From assembly GCF_018917865.1 (NCBI RefSeq), contig NZ_JAHLPM010000011.1:62001-126000 (forward strand): a DNA stretch of 64,000 nt, written 5' to 3'. Position numbers and translations under genes: made by a program. Source of the stretch: Tissierella simiarum (lineage in GTDB: Bacteria; Bacillota; Clostridia; Tissierellales; Tissierellaceae). Positions 56,672 through 64,000 of the stretch are shown here, one piece after another (the stretch's first letter is position 1; the number at the start of each line of letters is the position of its first letter). A model generated the notes under the pieces. The model was not told where the DNA came from and made no database searches. It saw nothing but the letters and a program-made list of their open reading frames with translations.

Positions 56672-57649
56672 ATGAAAGTAGCCATTATTACTGACAAGCC
56701 AAGAGTAAAGTATTTACCTACAGAAGAAGCGTTAATGGAGGATAAACAAAAGTCAAAGACTGTAGACGATTTAAAAAGGGTCTTATCAAAGGAGTTTAAA
56801 TGTATAGATTTAGTTCTAGATCACAATTTAATTGATAATATTAAAAGAGAGAGAGTTGATTTAGCATTTAATCTATGTAATGGAATTTTAGGCGAATCAA
56901 GGCTTTCTCAGCTGCCTGCAATCTTAGAGTATGCAGGTATACCCTATACTGGGTCTTCTCCTTTAGGACATGGGCTTGCTTATAATAAAATATTCTCATG
57001 TAAAATATTTAAAGAGTCAGGGATTCCTACACCAGAATTTACTTATGTATATACTTTAGATGATATAGATAAAATTAATCTAAAGTTTCCAATTTTAATT
57101 AAACCAAAAGATGAAGGTTCTAGTAGAGGAATACAAGAAGATAGTTTAGTCTTTGATGAAGGATCATTAGTGAGAAAAGTAAGAGAGGATCTAGAAATAT
57201 ATAATCCACCCATAATGCTGACTGAATATATTGAAGGTAGGGAGTTTACTGTTGGAGTTTTAGGAAATGGCAGTAATGTTTCAGTATTACCAATATTAGA
57301 AATAGACTTTTCTAATATACCCGATCATTTAAATAAATTTTACAGTTTTGAAGTAAAATTTAAATACGAAGATGAAACTATATATCATATACCTGCAAGA
57401 TTAAAAGAAGCCACTAGAAAAAAAGTTGAAAATACTGCAATAAGAGCCTTTAAATCTTTAGGATTAAAGGATTATGCTAGAGTTGATATTAGATTAAAAG
57501 ATGAAATTCCGTATGTTTTAGAAATTAATTCTTTACCAGGATTAGATAAAGATCATAGTGATATATGTAAAATGGCAAATGCTTCAGGTATTGGATATGA
57601 AGGGTTGATAATGAAGATAGTGAATAGTGCAATGAAAAGATATAATTAG
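56672..57649 (+). CDS. D-alanine-D-alanine ligase-like ATP-grasp protein
   Basis: 325 residues from the ATG after GAAGGAGTG. Ddl-like layout: VDLAFNLCNG, PYTGSSPLGHGLAYNK, FPILIKPKDEGSSRGI (ATP-binding Lys and flexible loop), and metal-binding ARVDIRLKDEIPYVLEINSLPGLD. The N-terminus and the substrate loop differ from true Ddl, so it may ligate other substrates. Followed by the trpS T-box; the frame is also open from a TTG at 56633. Confidence 0.87.
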   Translation: MKVAIITDKPRVKYLPTEEALMEDKQKSKTVDDLKRVLSKEFKCIDLVLDHNLIDNIKRERVDLAFNLCNGILGESRLSQLPAILEYAGIPYTGSSPLGHGLAYNKIFSCKIFKESGIPTPEFTYVYTLDDIDKINLKFPILIKPKDEGSSRGIQEDSLVFDEGSLVRKVREDLEIYNPPIMLTEYIEGREFTVGVLGNGSNVSVLPILEIDFSNIPDHLNKFYSFEVKFKYEDETIYHIPARLKEATRKKVENTAIRAFKSLGLKDYARVDIRLKDEIPYVLEINSLPGLDKDHSDICKMANASGIGYEGLIMKIVNSAMKRYN

Positions 57650-57651
57650 TG

Positions 57652-57679
57652 TTTACAATATATTAAAATAGTGTATAAT
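57652..57679 (+). promoter_or_regulatory. Promoter of the trpS leader
   Basis: TTTACA (57652-57657), 16-bp spacer, TATAAT (57674-57679), just upstream of the T-box leader. Confidence 0.72.
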
Positions 57680-57694
57680 AGTTATAATTAAAAT

Positions 57695-57926
57695 ATGTAA
57701 TTGCTTAGAGCAAGATTAGTAATCATAAAAAAGATCTAAAGCGAGTTAGGAGTGGTGAAAGCCTAGCGATACTGTTATGATGAATGGACTTGGGAGTATA
57801 TATTCGAAATAAGTAGAGTATAGGGTTAATCACCCTTAAAGGATTGGAGCAGGCTTTTAAGCAAAAAGAGTGGTACCGCGGAATTTAACCTTTCGTCTCT
57901 TCATAGAGATGAAGGGTTTTTTATTT
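57695..57926 (+). promoter_or_regulatory. T-box leader, tryptophan specifier
   Basis: T-box core AGAGTGGTACCGCGG (57868-57882), and a terminator AACCTTTCGTCTC / GAGATGAAGGGTT with T-run (57887-57923). The specifier region reads GATGAATGGACTT with codon TGG (57785-57787), Trp, fitting trpS. Confidence 0.92.
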
Positions 57927-57942
57927 TATAGGAGGGATTATC

Positions 57943-58935
57943 ATGGAAAGAAAAACTGTTTTTAGTGGAGTGCAGCCTTCAGGTGCTTTAACAATAGGAA
58001 ATTATATAGGGGCTATAAAAAATTGGGTTGAGCTTCAAGAAGAATATGATTGCTATTATTGTATTGTTGATTTACATGCTATTACAGTACCTCAAGTACC
58101 AAAAGACTTAAGAAAAAATACATTGGATGTATTAGCTTTATATTTGGCTTGTGGAATGGATCCAGAAAAGAGTACTTTATTTATTCAATCTCATGTAAGT
58201 GCACATGTAGAACTTAGCTGGGTATTAAATACCATATCCTACATGGGGCAATTAAACAGAATGACTCAATTTAAGGAAAAATCTAGAAAAAGTGAAGAAA
58301 ATTTAAATGCAGGATTATTTACCTATCCAGTATTAATGGCTTCTGACATATTGCTTTATCAAGCAGATTTAGTTCCAGTAGGAGAAGATCAGAAACAGCA
58401 TTTAGAATTGGCTAGAGATCTAGCAGCTAGATTTAATAATAAATATAGTGAAACTTTCAAAGTACCAGAACCATTGATAAAAGAATTTGGGGCTAGAATA
58501 ATGAGTCTTCAGAATCCAGACAGTAAAATGTCTAAATCTGACCCAGATGAAAACGGATATATTCTACTTTTAGACAATAAAGATGCTATAAGGAGAAAAA
58601 TAAAAAGGGCTGTTACAGATTCTTTAGGAGAGGTTAGATATAACGATGAACAGTTAGGATTGAAAAATTTATTAAATATTTATAGCACATTCTCAAAGGA
58701 AGATATCACTACTATTGTTAATAGATATAAGGGAACAGGCTATGGTAAATTTAAAGAAGATTTAGCTGAAGTAGTAGTTGAAGGATTATCTCCTATCCAT
58801 GAAAAATATGATTATTTAATAAAAAATAAAGACTATTTGGAGAAAGTATATAAGTCTGGAGCAGAGAAAGCCGAATATCAAGCTATGAAAACTTTAAGAA
58901 AAGTATATAAGAAAGTTGGCTTTATACCAAAATAG
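57943..58935 (+). CDS. trpS: Tryptophanyl-tRNA synthetase
   Basis: 330 residues. FSGVQPSGALTIGNYIGAIKNW contains the HIGH-equivalent (TIGN), DLHAIT, and KMSKSDPDENGYI is the KMSKS loop. Charges tRNA-Trp. Its T-box leader raises expression when the tRNA is uncharged. Terminator overlaps its stop codon. Confidence 0.97.
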   Translation: MERKTVFSGVQPSGALTIGNYIGAIKNWVELQEEYDCYYCIVDLHAITVPQVPKDLRKNTLDVLALYLACGMDPEKSTLFIQSHVSAHVELSWVLNTISYMGQLNRMTQFKEKSRKSEENLNAGLFTYPVLMASDILLYQADLVPVGEDQKQHLELARDLAARFNNKYSETFKVPEPLIKEFGARIMSLQNPDSKMSKSDPDENGYILLLDNKDAIRRKIKRAVTDSLGEVRYNDEQLGLKNLLNIYSTFSKEDITTIVNRYKGTGYGKFKEDLAEVVVEGLSPIHEKYDYLIKNKDYLEKVYKSGAEKAEYQAMKTLRKVYKKVGFIPK

Positions 58936-58960
58936 GATGCTATTTAGCATCCTATTTTGG
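58929..58960 (+). terminator. Terminator of trpS
   Basis: AATAGGATGCT-attt-AGCATCCTATT then TT; the first arm overlaps the TAG stop of trpS. Confidence 0.85.
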
Positions 58961-59071
58961 TGTATGAAAGTTTATATTACAAAAATTTAAGTTAAAATTA
59001 AGATTGATTTAATTTAAAATTTAAGAAAAAGGTGTTATATTATTTATATACAAAAATGAAAGGGGAAAGCT

Positions 59072-59830
59072 ATGGTATATAATTTAAGATATTTTTTTCG
59101 GGGAACGCCTGATAATTATGTTTTCCCTCAAGGAAGTTTAAATCATATATTGTTAATTTTTATTACCTTATTAGGAGTAGAGTTAATAATACATCATAGA
59201 AATAAACTTAAAGATTCTAAATGTGTTAGGGTGTTTAAAAAAGCTATGATTATTATTTTAAGTGTTCAACAGATAATATTATATTTATGGTATGGATTCT
59301 CAGGATATTTTACTATAAAAGAAAGTCTACCTTTATATAATTGTAGAATTGCAATTATTTTTACTATTTTAGCATTTATAACTGATAAAAAATTATTTAA
59401 AAATGTGGCTTGCTATTGGGGTATTACAGGATCTATATTAGCTTTAGCATTACCAGCAACAGATCCTTTTATATTTCCTCACTATACAATAGTATCTTTT
59501 TTTGTTGGTCATATGGTTATGCTATGGTCTGCTATATATTTATTAGTAGTAGAAGAATATAGAATTAGCAAAAAGAGTCTAGTATCTATATTATATTTCA
59601 CCAATATATATCATATATGTATTTATATATTTAACTCAATAACTAAGTCGAATTATTGTTACCTAATGGAAGCTCCCTTTGCAAAAGAAGCTTTTATGAA
59701 TATATCATCATTAATGTATAGCTTTTTTGCTTTCTTATCTTTTAATATATTTATGCTAATATTTTATTTAATTACTAAAACAATCTACAGAGTATTAGAA
59801 AAAGGCGAAGATTTAGCAAATTATGCTTAG
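59072..59830 (+). CDS. YwaF/TIGR02206 family membrane protein
   Basis: 252 residues with about seven membrane helices; GSLNHILLIFITLLG near the N-terminus and LPLYNCRIAIIFTILAFIT are like the TIGR02206 (YwaF) family. Function unknown. A decayed copy of its last 58 codons lies at 62314. RBS AAAGGGGAAAG. Confidence 0.8.
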   Translation: MVYNLRYFFRGTPDNYVFPQGSLNHILLIFITLLGVELIIHHRNKLKDSKCVRVFKKAMIIILSVQQIILYLWYGFSGYFTIKESLPLYNCRIAIIFTILAFITDKKLFKNVACYWGITGSILALALPATDPFIFPHYTIVSFFVGHMVMLWSAIYLLVVEEYRISKKSLVSILYFTNIYHICIYIFNSITKSNYCYLMEAPFAKEAFMNISSLMYSFFAFLSFNIFMLIFYLITKTIYRVLEKGEDLANYA

Positions 59831-59870
59831 ACTTTCTCTTTCGGTGTTATACAGCGAAAGAGAAAGTTTT
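59831..59870. terminator. Bidirectional terminator between convergent genes
   Basis: ACTTTCTCTTTCG pairs exactly with CGAAAGAGAAAGT (59855-59867), T-run on the + side and A-rich on the other. Confidence 0.9.
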
Positions 59871-60539
59871 TTATTTTGCTTTTTTTCTTTTAGAGAAAGC
59901 TAGTATTCCTCCTAAGGCTATAGATAAAAAAGATGCCATTAGAACCCTATATTCTCCAGGAAGCATAAAAGTTATAGTGTGAGCTGGTATCCAAAAGAGA
60001 GGTACTGTTTTCAGTAGGACAAAACTTAAAAATCCATACCAATCAATGTGGTTAACTACATCAACAAGTTTGATTTTAAATATTCTATTTAATTGTCCTT
60101 GACCTAAGTCAATATATGTATCAGTTATTCTATGAAGTGCCATGAAAGTTGGACCAAATATTAAGTTCATTAAAGTGGAAGTAAAAAATGCTGTTATAAA
60201 TTTGTTAGCAATTAGATTAGAGAAATTAGGAAGAAGACCTTTTTCCATAACACCCAACGTACCCATAGCAAAAACATCAAAGACTAGAGCAAAAGCCATA
60301 CCTAAAAAACCCCATATTATAAATCGCCATAGAAACCCTACTGGTTTTCTATAGTATCCTAAGCTAATTCTTAGAGCTAAAATTTCTCCCATAGAAGCTA
60401 GGATTGCAACTTTGATAAAACCCATTAAATAGGGATGTGCTTTGGTTGCTGTCATAAAAAGATGATGGGTGGTAGGATAAGTTAAAAATAAAACTATAAT
60501 GGCAAGACAAGCTAACCAAATAAAATCTTTCTTTTTCAT
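59871..60539 (-). CDS. Unrecognised polytopic membrane protein
   Basis: 222 residues from the ATG at 60539, which follows AATAAGGAGG. About six hydrophobic helices and a basic C-terminus (SKRKKAK). The sequence (HPYLMGFIKVAILASMGEILALRISLGYYRKP, then WRFIIWGFLGMAFALVFDVFAMG) faintly recalls Mpv17/PMP22-like bacterial membrane proteins, but I do not assign it. Divergent from the PadR gene. Confidence 0.75.
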   Translation of the reverse strand: MKKKDFIWLACLAIIVLFLTYPTTHHLFMTATKAHPYLMGFIKVAILASMGEILALRISLGYYRKPVGFLWRFIIWGFLGMAFALVFDVFAMGTLGVMEKGLLPNFSNLIANKFITAFFTSTLMNLIFGPTFMALHRITDTYIDLGQGQLNRIFKIKLVDVVNHIDWYGFLSFVLLKTVPLFWIPAHTITFMLPGEYRVLMASFLSIALGGILAFSKRKKAK

Positions 60540-60623
60540 AAAAAACCTCCTTATTTTATTAGTCAAAATCATTTTAACATATATAAAGTAGAATACAAAT
60601 ACTGATTTCAGTTATTTAATATG

Positions 60624-60652
60624 TTGACATTGTATAAATATAAGTATATACT
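60624..60652 (+). promoter_or_regulatory. Consensus promoter of the padR operon
   Basis: TTGACA (60624-60629), exactly 17 bp, TATACT (60647-60652). A near-consensus sigma-A promoter overlapping the start of the operator below. Confidence 0.88.
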
Positions 60653-60653
60653 A

Positions 60654-60689
60654 ACACATAGAATTACTATGCATAGAATAGCTATGTGT
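60654..60689. promoter_or_regulatory. 36-bp dyad operator, probable PadR binding site
   Basis: ACACATAG (60654-60661), N5, palindrome CTATGCATAG (60667-60676), N5, CTATGTGT (60682-60689). Outer and inner arms share one centre of symmetry at 60671.5. It begins one base after the -10, over the transcription start, as for an autorepressor; ATGT/ACAT half-sites suit PadR. Confidence 0.75.
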
Positions 60690-60701
60690 GGAGGTGAAAA
60701 T

Positions 60702-61052
60702 ATGAAAATAAGTGGTGAACTATTAAAAGGAAGCACATCTACTTTAATTCTAAGTTTATTGGAAGAGAAATCTATGTATGGATATGAAATAATAAAAACC
60801 TTAGAAGAAAAATCTAATGGGATATTCAGCTTTAAGGAAGGTACTTTATATCCGTTACTTCATAGTTTAGAGTCTGATGGGTATCTAGAATCTTATTGGG
60901 ATTTAGGAGAAAATAATAGAAAAAGAAAGTACTATTCTATTACCCAAAAAGGTAAAAAACAAATCCAGTATAAAAAAGAAGAATGGTCTGTGTTTTCAAA
61001 GACTGTAGATAAAGTATTGGGGGGGAATATATATGGATTTAATGAAAAATAA
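60702..61052 (+). CDS. PadR-family transcriptional regulator
   Basis: 116 residues from the ATG after GGAGGTGAAA. ELLKGSTSTLILSLLEEKSMYGYEIIKTLEEKS and EGTLYPLLHSLESDGYLES are the PadR winged helix; YYSITQKGKKQI the wing. The next gene begins inside its 3' end (20 bp overlap), so the two are translated together. Confidence 0.93.
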   Translation: MKISGELLKGSTSTLILSLLEEKSMYGYEIIKTLEEKSNGIFSFKEGTLYPLLHSLESDGYLESYWDLGENNRKRKYYSITQKGKKQIQYKKEEWSVFSKTVDKVLGGNIYGFNEK

Positions 61053-62286
61053 AAAAGTAAATGCATATATAGATGTGGTTTGTTCTCAAATAAAATTTAA
61101 AGATGTACATATGAATATTAAAGAAGAGTTGATGGACCATATTAACAATAATGTAATAGAAAATATTGATAAAGGTATTTCTTTAGAAGAATCTATAGAT
61201 ATGGGGATAAAACAAATGGGAGATCCTTATGATTTAGGAAGACAATTGAATAAGGTACATAAACCAAAACCAGAGTGGGGTATATTGGCTTTAACTTTTA
61301 TCTTTATTTCTATAGGTATATTTGCTATCTATGCTATAAATAAAAATGGATTATTGGATAGTTATGGAAGCTATAATTTTATGAAACAATCTATAAAAAT
61401 GTCTATAATTGGCACAGGTATAATAATATCACTATATTTTTTTGATTATAGAAAAATGAAATCTTTTTCAAAATATCTTTATATAGCAACAAGTATTTTA
61501 CTTTATTTTAATAGGGATAGGATTGCTATTTTTAATATTACTACTGACTTGGCTTATCTAACGCCTTTTTCGTATGCTTTAGCTTTGTCAGGAATATTCT
61601 CTAGGAATAGATGGAATAAGAAAAATATTATTTCAAATCTAGTAATTTTATTTTTACCTATAATCTTAATTATAGGTTTTCAATCCCAAGCAGTAGCTTC
61701 ATCTATAATTATGTATTTTATTATGGTTTCAGTTTTGATAATCATATCATCTGGAAATTTAAAATATATTCTAGGAAGTATTGGATGTGGCACTGCAATA
61801 GGATCTTTTTTAATAAGCAAAAATCTTTACAGGGTTAATAGGTTAACCATATTTTTAAACCCTTTAGAAGTTGGTTATATGAATACACTGATAAGAAAGT
61901 TAATAAGTTCAGCTGGGCTTTATGGCAATAATACTCAAATAGTTATTCCAGATGCTCATACAGATTTGATATTACCTTACATAATCTATGCCTTTGGATG
62001 GCTGGCTGGAATCTTCATAATAGCATTATCCATTATATTTTTCATTAGATTAATTAAAACTACAAAAAATATTAAAGACAACTATGGAAAATTATTAATG
62101 GCTACTTTTAGTTCCTTGTTTATTATCCAGTTTGCATATAATATATTTATGATTTTCGGGTTAGTACCATTAATAGGTTTATCAATGCCTTTTATAAGTT
62201 ATGGAACTACATTAAATATAGTTAATATGATTATGATAGGTATAATATCTAGTGTATATAGAAGAAAGAATTTATCTATAAACTAA
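61033..62286 (+). CDS. Permease-prefix domain fused to an FtsW/RodA-like (SEDS) membrane protein
   Basis: 417 residues. Residues 1-80 form a soluble domain (YIDVVCSQIKFKDVHMNIKEELMDHI, GDPYDLGRQLNKVH) like those in PadR-controlled permeases. Residues 85-410 are about ten helices with the SEDS block near 305-315 (VIPDAHTDLILPYI) and VPLIGLSMPFISYGTT. In RodA the Asp of HTD is catalytic; here it is kept, but the GEE that normally follows is FGW. Role in wall synthesis is possible, not shown. Confidence 0.82.
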   Translation: MDLMKNKKVNAYIDVVCSQIKFKDVHMNIKEELMDHINNNVIENIDKGISLEESIDMGIKQMGDPYDLGRQLNKVHKPKPEWGILALTFIFISIGIFAIYAINKNGLLDSYGSYNFMKQSIKMSIIGTGIIISLYFFDYRKMKSFSKYLYIATSILLYFNRDRIAIFNITTDLAYLTPFSYALALSGIFSRNRWNKKNIISNLVILFLPIILIIGFQSQAVASSIIMYFIMVSVLIIISSGNLKYILGSIGCGTAIGSFLISKNLYRVNRLTIFLNPLEVGYMNTLIRKLISSAGLYGNNTQIVIPDAHTDLILPYIIYAFGWLAGIFIIALSIIFFIRLIKTTKNIKDNYGKLLMATFSSLFIIQFAYNIFMIFGLVPLIGLSMPFISYGTTLNIVNMIMIGIISSVYRRKNLSIN

Positions 62287-62313
62287 AAAATCTCCATTTA
62301 ATCTTTTAAGTTT

Positions 62314-62493
62314 AATTACTGTTACTTAACGAAATCTCCCTTTGCTAAGAAAGCTTTTACAAGTACATCGGCATTGATTTATGGCCTTCTTGTTTTCTTA
62401 TCCCTCAATATATTTATATTAATATTTTATTTGATTACTAAAACTATTTATAGAGTATTAGAGACAGACGAAAATTTGGCTAAATTTGCTTAA
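62314..62493 (+). pseudogene. Decayed 3' fragment of a YwaF-like gene
   Basis: 60 codons without start: NYCYLTKSPFAKKAFTSTSA... ending ...LITKTIYRVLETDENLAKFA, close to the C-terminal 58 residues of the protein at 59072-59830 (NYCYLMEAPFAKEAFMNISS...). It follows the SEDS gene directly, in the same orientation as the full copy. Confidence 0.88.
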
Positions 62494-62524
62494 TATATCA
62501 TATCTAGTATAAATAAAATAAGTC

Positions 62525-62560
62525 AAGAACCATTAGGAATTCTTATCTTAATGGTTCTTA
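62525..62560. terminator. Bidirectional terminator before mnmH
   Basis: AAGAACCATTA (62525-62535) pairs exactly with TAATGGTTCTT (62549-62559). Confidence 0.82.
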
Positions 62561-62564
62561 TAAT

Positions 62565-63596
62565 CTATAATCTGACTTTCTTTGTCCATTCAATTATCTG
62601 CTGAGTTGTTGTATTTATTTCGTTATTATAAAAAACTGCATTATAATTTCTATTTTGATGGTTATATAGAGGATCGTAATATTTTATCATTAACTCTTGA
62701 ATTACTTCTCTATATTTTTGTTTGCTTATTAATTCTATATATTTATTAATATTTTTATTACCTAGATATTTTCTTAAAAAATTTAATGAAGATATGAGTT
62801 CGTTATCAGTTTCATGAACATAATCCTTCAGAAGATTGTCAATCCTTGTTTCCATACTAGCCTCAATTCTTAAATTTATTCCTTTATTCATAGAATTATA
62901 TAGATAATTAGGTATTATGTTTCTTCCTATCTTTTTACTTTCACCTTCTATAAATACAAGATTTGTTTTTCTTGTTCTCAGGGATTCATATATAAGACTT
63001 TCAAACATTTTTTGAGTATTTTGCTTACCGAGTCCAACATTTCCAAGGAGGGATCCTCTATGATTAGCACAGTCTTCAAGATCAAGAACATCCACTCCTT
63101 TTTTTCTAAGAGATTTTAGAATATCAGTTTTACCCGTTCCAGTATTTCCATAAAGGACTATAAACAGTATTTCTTTAACTGTAGATGGAAGGTTTTCATT
63201 GATATATCTTCTATATCCTTTATACCCGCCATTAAGTTTAGTAGCATTTATCCCAAGAGATTTAAAAAGAGAAACTAAAGAACTACTTCTAAATCCTCCT
63301 CTAGCACAGAAAAATATAAGGTTATTGTATTGTTTGTCAAGAGAAGATACTTTATTATAAATATTTGGAAGCCGATTTGAAGCAGTTTCTATTCCAATTT
63401 TTTTTGCTTTCTCAACGCTCTCTTGGTTATAGATGGTTCCTATCAATTTTCTTTCTTCATCATTGAAAAGCGGAATATTAATAGCACCTGGAATAGTTTC
63501 AGAGTCATATTCACAAGGACTTCTAACATCTATTAAGGTATGACTTTCATTTATTCTGTTTTTACCTATATCCTCATAATTAATTATTTCAAACAT
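62565..63596 (-). CDS. mnmH: tRNA 2-selenouridine synthase
   Basis: 343 residues. N-terminal rhodanese domain with active Cys97 (FFCARGGFRS) and HTLIDVRSPCEY, then a P-loop GNTGTGKTDIL and DLEDCANHRGSLLGNVG, the MnmH (SelU/YbbB) pattern. It replaces sulfur by selenium in wobble 2-thiouridine of tRNA Lys/Glu/Gln using selenophosphate. It implies selenophosphate synthase elsewhere in the genome. ATG after AAGAAGGGAA. Confidence 0.94.
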   Translation of the reverse strand: MFEIINYEDIGKNRINESHTLIDVRSPCEYDSETIPGAINIPLFNDEERKLIGTIYNQESVEKAKKIGIETASNRLPNIYNKVSSLDKQYNNLIFFCARGGFRSSSLVSLFKSLGINATKLNGGYKGYRRYINENLPSTVKEILFIVLYGNTGTGKTDILKSLRKKGVDVLDLEDCANHRGSLLGNVGLGKQNTQKMFESLIYESLRTRKTNLVFIEGESKKIGRNIIPNYLYNSMNKGINLRIEASMETRIDNLLKDYVHETDNELISSLNFLRKYLGNKNINKYIELISKQKYREVIQELMIKYYDPLYNHQNRNYNAVFYNNEINTTTQQIIEWTKKVRL

Positions 63597-63746
63597 GAAA
63601 TTCCCTTCTTTTCTTTAAAATCTGTAAAGTTAAATATAAGCAATATATATTATATACCTTGAATTTAGTTAATAACAATGTAAAAAATGTAATTTTCTAA
63701 GTTATAATGATATAATAGTTCGTAAAAGCGTAAACTTATAAATTAA

Positions 63747-63790
63747 AAAATCTCCACTTAACCTATTAAAGGATTAAGTGGAGATTTTTA
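63747..63790 (-). terminator. Terminator of the ABC binding-protein gene
   Basis: AAAAATCTCCACTTAA pairs with TTAAGTGGAGATTTTT around a 12-nt loop; the stop codon of the leftward gene lies at its edge. A similar half-hairpin sequence (AAAAAATCTCCATTTAATC) is at 62284. Confidence 0.88.
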
Positions 63791-64000
63791 TTATTTTATT
63801 TTCTCCATGGCTTTTTCAGCAAATTTTGTAGTAACTATTTTTTCATAATCTGCTCGTTTATCTAGTTCTCCTGCTAATTCCATAATATCCATCATATGAT
63901 TCAAACCTTCCTCAGTTAAAATTAAATCTGGTTTCCAAGTATCTTGACTTCTATATCTATTAATTAAAGCCATTAAAACTTCTTTATCAGTGTCAGGGAA
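63791..64000 (-). CDS. ABC transporter substrate-binding protein, SsuA/THI5-like (C-terminal part)
   Basis: The frame is open to the right edge: residues begin FPDTDKEVLMALINRYRSQD, then TWKPDLILTEEGLNHMMDIMELAGELDKRADYEKIV. This is the C-terminal end of an NMT1/THI5-like or SsuA-type binding protein, so an importer operon probably continues to the right. The ATG at 63973 is internal. Confidence 0.75.
   Translation of the reverse strand, partial: FPDTDKEVLMALINRYRSQDTWKPDLILTEEGLNHMMDIMELAGELDKRADYEKIVTTKFAEKAMEKIK

Overview
The window is low-GC DNA (roughly 30% G+C by eye) from an endospore-forming Firmicute, most likely a Clostridia/Tissierellia-type anaerobe. Pointers are a gerA-type germination operon, a YtaF-like sporulation membrane protein, T-box leaders, a Tneap-type I-B CRISPR system, NhaC, and frequent TTG/GTG starts behind strong GGAGG-type ribosome sites. 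I saw no rRNA, tRNA, transposase or replication origin.

Layout. 1-4.4 kb: edge of an acyl-CoA thioesterase, MATE exporter, NhaC antiporter, DppA-like D-aminopeptidase. 4.7-9.3 kb: methylthioadenosine (MTA) salvage cluster (DsrE-like, DUF1893, ECF S component, MTA/SAH deaminase, MtnA, MtnP-like phosphorylase). The phosphorylase carries Asn-Trp where MTA phosphorylases carry Asp-x-Asp, fitting a deaminate-first route through methylthioinosine. 9.3-14.8 kb: ferritin-like protein whose ribosome site lies inside a hairpin, LysM protein, gerKA-KC-KB. 14.8-19.8 kb: a split two-component system around a YtaF-like protein, HAD hydrolase, GNAT, a DUF2680-like secreted protein and an unlisted 37-residue LDCC-motif protein; three promoters share one tandem box at identical spacing from the -10. 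20-25 kb: Cys T-box with cysK-cysE, a MerR regulator with a MATE pump behind a textbook 19-bp-spacer MerR promoter, and an SDR.

25.1-37.2 kb is a complete type I-B (Tneap) CRISPR-Cas locus: WYL regulator, cas6-cas8-cas7-cas5-cas3-cas4-cas1-cas2, leader, and an array of 41 intact repeats plus one degenerate repeat. The last base of the repeat changes from A to G to T towards the leader-distal end, and one spacer encodes, antisense, a phage terminase small subunit signature.

37.4-48.4 kb: SPL-type radical SAM protein, MTA/SAH nucleosidase, GNAT, an unrecognised helical protein, P1 peptidase, threonine synthase, a decayed G+C-richer beta-lactamase-fold gene, and a chromate-transporter pair with a LysR regulator lying between a truncated and an intact copy of a YyaL-like gene. 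48.5-55 kb: YyaL-like protein, then a run of detoxification-type enzymes (S66 peptidase, GNAT, FosB, NUDIX, hexapeptide acetyltransferase) and a zinc alcohol dehydrogenase. 55-64 kb: small ORF plus terminator ahead of rsgA, ATP-grasp ligase, Trp T-box with trpS, YwaF-like membrane protein (with a decayed 3' copy further on), a PadR regulator behind a 36-bp dyad operator driving a permease-prefix/SEDS fusion, MnmH (tRNA 2-selenouridine synthase), and the C-terminus of an SsuA/THI5-like ABC binding protein.
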